A stretch of DNA of 64,000 nucleotides from Dipteris shenzhenensis (Eukaryota; Polypodiophyta; Polypodiopsida; Gleicheniales), in the NCBI GenBank assembly GCA_047967505.1, contig CM106540.1. One strand, written 5' to 3'. Both the position numbers and the translations under genes were made by a program. Of the stretch, positions 58,735 to 64,000 are shown piece by piece (positions within the stretch are counted from its first letter, which is position 1; each line of letters begins with the position of its first letter). A model generated the notes under the pieces. That model did no database searches. It saw nothing but the letters and a program-made list of their open reading frames with translations, and had not been told where the DNA came from.

Positions 58735-59052
58735 AAGTGGACACTAGGAGTAAGACAGAAAGACAAGACTAGAAGACAGACATAAAGATTGATAGACTGA
58801 GAGACAAGATAGAAGACATGACAGACAAAGATCCTGAGACACCCCTCCTCAAGTGATATCCTCATATGGGTCCACAAGGGTAGGGACAAGATGGATCTAA
58901 AACAAAACACAGTCAGATTGATAGACAAATAGACAGACAGACAAGACTAGATAGACAGAAGACTGACTGTAGTCAAACAGAAAGACCAAGACACTAGAAC
59001 CCTTTGACCTACATCATTGGTGGTCAAAGTGGTAGACAAGAAATAGAAGTAA

Positions 59053-59886
59053 TCAGAAAGCCCACTTCTCATCATATGAGGAAGGAACAGTAGGATCAGC
59101 TGATGGAGATGTTGCTGCAACATGGGCTGAGGTAGATGCAGGGGCTGATGTAGAGGGTTTGGAGTAGCAGTCCCTCTCCCGGTGATTATCACGGCCACAA
59201 ATGGTGCATGGATGAGCCTTGAAACAGTCCTTCTCCATATGATTAGTTTTGCCACAATGGGTGCAAGGCTTTCTTACCTTAGAACTTCCTTTCTTTGCTA
59301 AAAATGCAGTGTCAGTTACCTTTCGTTGTTGAGTTCTTTCTTCCTCTTGGAGAGCATTGATGATACCTTCAAGAGAAGGATTATTGTGATACTTGAAGGT
59401 AGTGACAAGAGTAGCATAGGTGTCAGGTAAGCTTTTGAGAAGCACAGCAATAGCAATATCTTCGGAGATGGGAGACTTTACTGATGCAAGCTGAACCATA
59501 AGACTGTGAAGATAATTGACATGAGAGGCTATAGTAGCTCCTTCTTGCATATGTAGATCAAAGAATGAGATCATAAGTGCAATCTTAGAGTTTTTAGATC
59601 GGGGTCCAAAAAGGGTATCCAAAGTGATCCATGCTTGAGGAGCAGACTGTATGTCGGAGATGTGATGAATGTAATCATCTCCAAGACCGAGCAAGATGAT
59701 AGCATAGGCTTTGTCGTTCTTGGCAGTGACAGCTTGCTCAATGTCGGGATCTTCGGGAGCAGCACGGTGAACAATGTCCCAAAGACCTTCTTTCATAAGA
59801 TGGCACTTAATTTTGATTTGCCAAGTATGAAAGTTGGACCCATTGAATTTGTCGATAGACATGAGAGAATGAGAGGAAGATGCCAT
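59053..59886 (-). CDS. Copia-type Gag with two CCHC zinc knuckles, intact (277 aa)
   Basis: Gag forms the virus-like particle and binds element RNA. The protein starts MASSSHSLMSIDKFNGSNFH with the FNGSNFHTWQIKIK signature of copia Gag (UBN2/DUF4219-like region), continues with an alpha-helical capsid-like domain containing ITLDTLFG and LLKSLPDTYATLVTTF, and ends with two zinc knuckles, CTHCGKTNHMEKDC and CTICGRDNHRERDC (about residues 210-240), then a Ser/Ala/Pro-rich tail. No stop or frameshift interrupts it. Full length for a copia Gag, and closed by its own stop rather than running into protease. Intactness in a pol-less element suggests that selection or recent arrival has kept it. Confidence 0.92.
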   Translation of the reverse strand: MASSSHSLMSIDKFNGSNFHTWQIKIKCHLMKEGLWDIVHRAAPEDPDIEQAVTAKNDKAYAIILLGLGDDYIHHISDIQSAPQAWITLDTLFGPRSKNSKIALMISFFDLHMQEGATIASHVNYLHSLMVQLASVKSPISEDIAIAVLLKSLPDTYATLVTTFKYHNNPSLEGIINALQEEERTQQRKVTDTAFLAKKGSSKVRKPCTHCGKTNHMEKDCFKAHPCTICGRDNHRERDCYSKPSTSAPASTSAHVAATSPSADPTVPSSYDEKWAF

Positions 59887-60288
59887 GTGGGAAGGTCTTA
59901 CCTCTTGCTAAGATGCAAGGGCAGTGTCTATTCCCTTACAATATTGCAAAAATAAATGAAAGGAGAGATCCAAGAAGCCGGTTCTCTCACCACTTTGTCA
60001 AGGCCATAGCATGTGACAGCCCATCGAAGCAGGAGGAACCAGCAAAAAAAAGGAACTGCTCGGCAAACTGAAAGAGGCAATGCACAGTACCTTAATCCCA
60101 GGCAAAGGCAGAGGCGCAAAAAGGAGTGCGGTCTTGGAGGTGCAGGCAGCGCGAGCTCCAAGGCAAAGCCGTAGGGAAGACGTGGGCAGCTCTCTGGCGA
60201 TCTCCGTGCAGTCACGAACAGATGGCGCAGATCTCCGTGAAGATGGCGCAGATCGCGAACAGCAGCTGGAGAGGTGCGGCCTGTGCAG

Positions 60289-60540
60289 GTACGGATTCCG
60301 TACAGTCGTACGGACTGTACGTACAGTCATACGGACTGTACGGACAGTCTTGACTGTACTTCGAAATGTTCGTTCGTTGATGCAGGTGCAGGAGTGACAG
60401 CAGGGACAGCAAGAGCAGGAGCTACAGCAGCGCCAGATCTGTGCAGATCTGACGCGCAGATCTGGAAGAGCGGAACTGCGCAGCAGATCTGGCAGCGCAA
60501 TAGCGTGCAGATCTGGCAGAGAGCTGGCGGGCAGATCTGC
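60289..60540 (-). promoter_or_regulatory. Palindrome-rich leader of the TR-GAG element
   Basis: Between the PBS and gag lies a GC-rich leader. It holds a cluster of gtac-centred palindromes at 60289-60358 (repeats of tacggactgtac and gtacagtc) and six copies of the perfect palindrome CAGATCTG at 60434, 60444, 60457, 60484, 60508 and 60532. Such self-complementary motifs could act in RNA dimerisation or packaging by Gag. That role is inferred, not shown. Confidence 0.5.
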
Positions 60541-60667
60541 AGCGGCAGCAGGAACGGCAGCAGCGGGCAGAAGATGAAGATGGCGACCAGCTGAGCGAGG
60601 GAGAAATCTGAGAAAAGAGGCAGCTATGGCTACAACAGACTGAGGGGAGAGAAGAGCGAGCAACCTG

Positions 60668-60679
60668 GCTCTGATACCA
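60668..60679 (-). other. Primer-binding site for initiator-Met tRNA
   Basis: TGGTATCAGAGC on the minus strand directly follows the 5' LTR, identical to the copia PBS at 38332-38343. Confidence 0.93.
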
Positions 60680-60974
60680 TGTTGGAATATGGAAGCAAGA
60701 ACTAGAAACTAGAAAACTAGAAGTGAAATAATAACAAGATTGAAAGACAAGAAGTACCTTGAGAAGAGTGTAGACAAGACACAAGCTAGATAGATGGATT
60801 GCAATGATGTGACCCATGAATATATGGGCCAAAGTACAAGACATAAAGCAAGAGTGCTTATGGGATAATTGTAGAGGTGCCACATGGCACACACTCAAGA
60901 CACAAAGACTAGACTAGACTTAGACACATGTAGACTAGGGAAATAGTACACTTAGTGTGCACTTATCTCCAACA
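60680..60974 (-). repeat. TR-GAG element 5' LTR (right), 295 bp
   Basis: Partner of 58432-58726. Confidence 0.95.
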
Positions 60975-61198
60975 GGAAGAGCAGGCCAAATTCAGAGGGG
61001 AGCTGCTGGAGATTAGTCAGGGGCTGGTGAGGAGCAGGAGGGAGCTCTTGGAGAGGCAGGATGGACTCGCAGAAAGGAAACGCGAGCATGAATGAATGAG
61101 GAAGGGCCTTTTTGTAGGTGGAGTTGGGGATTGAGTAGGTTGAAGGGACCATCGATTTGTCTCCTATGTACCTAAATAGAGAACATGTGCGATTTTTC

Positions 61199-63630
61199 TG
61201 TTTTTCTTTTTTTTCCCAAAGAAAGGAACCTTCTATTAATGCTTGAAAGATTTCATACAAGACAGCAGCCCGGAAGGTGCTGAGTATGGAAAAAAACCGG
61301 AAAAGGCTGAAAGAAAGAAAACTGGCCTGTTCCAGAGAAACCCAGCTCACTACCTAGGGGATCTTTGGAACTGGGACTAACAGGCAAGTGGGGGGACTAT
61401 ACAGCCAGCGAATCCCTCGCGGAGTGAAGATGTAGAAAATACCTGTAGGCCAAGCCTTGCAGAAACGAGGATGCCTCTCGATAGACGCCTTGGAGCCTGG
61501 AGTCCCACGCTCCTAGGTTGACCGTAGAGTGTAGATGATATCCTGCCAAATGGCAACTAAGGTAGCTGAGGGTGGAACCGGGTGCTCTCCCATCACAAGA
61601 CTGCAGTGAGCCACCCAAATGTTCCAAGCCGTGATGCTGGCTACCACCTTCCAAACACTGTCCTCCCTAGTAGGAGGAGCGAGGCTGTCAGGGGGGATTG
61701 CCTCGTGGAGTGCAATCCTTTGGATGCTTTGACCCTATGTCCGGTAGGTTGGGGAGATCTCATCAATCTGAAATGCGTGTCCTCCCTCTGTCAACCAAAC
61801 CACCATCCCCCAGGTGTAGTCTCTATGAAGACTCTGCATACGTGTCATGATCTTGAGGGCTCTCATCCAGATCCTCGCTGCGCCACAACAGCTCCACAGG
61901 CAATGCGGGATAGTCTCCAGGACACCATCGGAGTAACAATGGCACTGCCCCTCCACTCGCATCTGCTCCAACCACGGGCCGATGACCAAGCCTCCATGGG
62001 CTGCCAGCCAGAAGAAGTATGAGATCTTCCTTGGCCGCAAGTTGGACCACAACCGCCTCCAAAACCTGGAGCGCACATCCCGGGGCACTCTCTGGGTCAC
62101 CCAGTGTCTCTCCCTTGAGGGGGCCCACCTCGACGAGTCCATGTGAAGCCTCCTGCCAATCCGTGTGGTGTAGGAAAAGAAGGGCACCTCCTCCACCGTC
62201 TCAGCTAGGCCGCCCCTGGAGGGCCAGAACCACTCCCCCGGATCCCACTAGACATCCCTCAGGGGTCTACCGTCCCACAGCCAAAGGTGCCATCTAGGGG
62301 CGTCCTGCTCTGAGATACTGAGAGGGTCAATGTGCCACTCCTTCCCCAAACGTCCTACCACTATGATCATCTGCCAGTGTATCCCATCAAGGCTCCCATC
62401 CATCTCAGGGTCACTCAGTGAGTCGCTGAAGTAGGCCTCCAGGTCCTACACGGAAGAAGCCGGGGTGCGTGTTGCCGCGCTGCATCAACATCCTCAAGGG
62501 AACACCAGTACGGGAAAATTGCCCCAACCATCTGTTGTCTCTTCAAACGTGAAGTGCTTCCCACCAGGACTTAAGAATGGCTAAGTCAATCTCGCCCATC
62601 TGTTGCCGTGTCCCTCGCAGATGCGCTAGGGCCTTAAGCCTCGCCTCTGTCTCCATAGGTAGTCTGCTCCAACGACCAAAAGACCTTGCTGGACCACTGT
62701 CCCACTGTGCCCAACCAATGTGAGTCCGCTGTCCGAGCATACGTCCCTCTTGATCTCTGACCTTTGGGTGCCATAGAAGGGGCTGGCGCTCAAACTCCTC
62801 TCTGCATCTGGACGGAGCACGGATGAGACCCCCTGCCAGTCTCTGCCAAACATTGTGAAGACTCCCATCAGGGGGGAGCCCTTCCCCGTAAGGGGAACCT
62901 CCGAGAAGATCCATCTATGTGAAGGTTGCCATTGTCCCCCAGTGCGTGGGGTGTTCATGAGAAGCCCTCCTTGTAAGAGGAGCTTCCAAGGCTCTGCACC
63001 TGGGGTGAGGCTACGAACCACCAACTTGCCCAGAAGGGCCCTGCTCTGCATCTCCGGATCAATGATACCCAAGCCTTCCAGTGCTTGTGGCATGATCACC
63101 GTCTGCCAAGCTACTCGAGTCCTAGTGTTCCTCCTGTCGTCTGAACCTGCCCAGAGGAAGTTTCGTACCAACTGTCAGAGCTGCCCAATGCATCCTCTGT
63201 GAAAGCACCAGCAAGAGGCAATATACCAGGCCGTGGCAAGAAGGACCTAGTTTGCCACTAAGGTGCGACTTGCTAGGGATAGTTTGGTCGAGCTCCAATA
63301 GAGAAGCTTGCGCCGAACACTCTCCAAGACCGGGACAATCTACTTCTCTGCTGTGATGTCAATACCCACCTGGCATCCGAGGTATCTCGCTGTCTGGCCC
63401 CGCGGTATCCATTTGAAGTCAAAGTCACTCCCCCACTCACGGATCTCCTGTGTCTCCTCAAAGCGTGTGAAGAAGCCTATGGATTTCGTCCAGTTGATCC
63501 GTGCCCCCGAGGCCTCACAGTAGATAGCCAAGGCGCCTCTGAGTCTCTCTAGACTCGCTGTGGTGCCCTCAACATACAAGGCCGTGTCATCTGCAAACTC
63601 TGAGTCAAGTAGCTCTTTCATACCACTGGG
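61199..63630 (-). mobile_element. LINE C: L1-type element 3' part, minus strand
   Basis: The T-rich run at 61193-61215 followed by cccaaagaaaggaacctt matches the 3' end of LINE B. Minus-strand coding text includes zf-RVT (FFWLAAHGGLVIGPWLEQMR, about 62.0 kb), RNFLWAGSDDRRNTRTRVAW (about 63.15 kb) and, near the right limit, LLDSEFADDTALYVEGTT (about 63.6 kb). Similarity to LINE B stops just upstream of the FADD motif, where an inverted LINE segment begins. Same subfamily as LINE B but without its tandem duplications. Confidence 0.88.
61397..63620 (-). pseudogene. LINE C ORF2 C-terminal half (RT end and zf-RVT)
   Basis: The reading passes several frames: 63340-63620 (FADD and the thumb region), 62626-63171 (RNFLWAG..., LEGLGIIDPEMQSRALLGKL), 62543-62914, then 61735-62196 (PFFSYTTRIGRRLHMDSSRW and the Cys/His zf-RVT stretch). 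At least four frameshifts or stops break it. It lacks the endonuclease and the first half of RT in this orientation; the missing RT start appears inverted at 63.64-64.0 kb. Confidence 0.85.
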
Positions 63631-63639
63631 CCCTGATAG

Positions 63640-64000
63640 ATAGGCACACATCTACAGTGTCTCTGAGACTCGCAGAGTATCATGCACACTGACCCGCAGG
63701 AGATTCTTGACATGACTACCGGTTTTTACAGCCAGCTTTTTCAGACGGAGAGGATGCCCCCAACTAGTCTTGTGGCCCGAGAGCTAGTTTGGGATCACGT
63801 TCCGACAATAGTCTCGCATGACTTATACAGCAAACTTGAGGAGCCTTTCACAGATGAGGAGCTCTAGGAAGCCCTCAAGACTCTCCCGACCCAGACGTGC
63901 CCGGGTGAGGATGGCTCGACTCCGGCCTTCTTCCAGAACTTCTAGGAGATTATCTCCACCCCTTTCCGTCTAGCTTGCCAGGAGATTTTTCACACAGGCC
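63640..64000 (+). mobile_element. Inverted LINE segment (start of RT domain), runs off the window
   Basis: The plus strand reads MHTDPQEILDMTTGFYSQLF from 63682, LVARELVWDHVPTIVSHDLY, PFTDEEL and CPGEDGSTPAFFQNF (several stops), nearly the same text as LINE B 54.40-54.70 kb. Homology to LINE B starts near 63640-63650, directly beside the right end of LINE C, with opposite orientation. This is the geometry of a 5' inversion by twin priming. Confidence 0.85.

Larger units (their letters stand above)
58432..60974 (-). mobile_element. Short LTR retrotransposon encoding only Gag (TR-GAG type), 2543 bp
   Basis: LTRs of 295 bp (58432-58726 and 60680-60974) run TG...CA on the plus strand and differ at only about five positions by eye (about 1.7%), so the insertion is young. 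The minus strand has a PBS TGGTATCAGAGC (60668-60679) against the 5' LTR and a purine tract AAGGAGGG (58727-58734) against the 3' LTR. The only coding sequence is an intact gag (59053-59886); there is no protease, integrase or RT and no room for them. It must rely on the enzymes of a related copia element. Its LTRs do not resemble those of the copia at 34-38.7 kb, so its helper is probably elsewhere. Confidence 0.93.

Noticed and set aside
59998-60663. 221-codon minus-strand frame in the gag-only element leader
   Set aside because: It overlaps the palindrome-rich leader, is Ser/Arg/Leu low-complexity and reflects repeated cagatct and gcagc words; other frames are also open there.
58427-60979. 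Perfect target-site duplication for the gag-only element
   Set aside because: The flanks read gtaag and ggaag; four of five match, which may be a mutated duplication but is not proof.

Overview
This window looks like nuclear DNA of a land plant with a large, repeat-rich genome. The evidence is an intron-bearing gene for a WAV2/BEM46-type alpha/beta hydrolase with plant-like exon boundaries, Ty1/copia retroelements primed by initiator-Met tRNA, plant L1-type LINEs (CCHC ORF1, endonuclease, reverse transcriptase, zf-RVT), very long GA/CT microsatellites and no operon-like gene packing. A fern is a plausible guess, but the sequence does not settle it. Only one recognisable host gene is present, and it is incomplete and damaged. 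Most short ORFs are chance frames or microsatellite translations.

Layout. 1-10.9 kb is gene-free, mostly AT-rich, with several local duplications and a long hairpin at 9.28-9.61 kb. 10.9-18.06 kb holds a polypyrimidine block followed by LINE A (plus strand; ORF1 and ORF2 both broken). 18.15-20.9 kb is a broken, intron-bearing coding region of a family I cannot name. 21.2-25.4 kb is a low-complexity domain: a G-run block, seven copies of a roughly 65-bp hairpin embedded in GA tracts, and a CT/CA tract. 27.0-28.3 kb holds remnants of a Ulp1-like cysteine protease. 28.9-32.7 kb holds further unidentified coding-like sequence. 32.87-33.64 kb (minus strand) is a second, divergent copy of the family seen at 18-21 kb. 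A complete copia element with LTRs, TSD, PBS and PPT (33,987-38,695) sits inside a LINE 3' region (LINE D, 33.84-39.35 kb).

39.4-46.9 kb is gene-free. Five exons of the WAV2-like hydrolase lie at 46,934-49,318 (plus strand); the exons for the rest of the catalytic domain are not found. Downstream is almost solid retroelement: a gag zinc-knuckle fragment, LINE B (51.05-55.8 kb, minus, with two internal tandem duplications), a small LINE fragment (57.5-57.9 kb), a short young LTR element encoding only Gag (TR-GAG type, 58,432-60,974), and LINE C (61.2-63.6 kb, minus) joined to an oppositely oriented upstream LINE segment (63.64 kb to the window end), the arrangement expected from twin priming.

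The best candidates for something undescribed are: (1) the two-copy family whose sequence runs from an HYM motif across a possible shared intron to a MEKSHY motif; (2) the GA-embedded hairpin array; (3) the gag-only LTR element with palindrome-rich leader. All names come from reading the translations by eye; no database search was possible.
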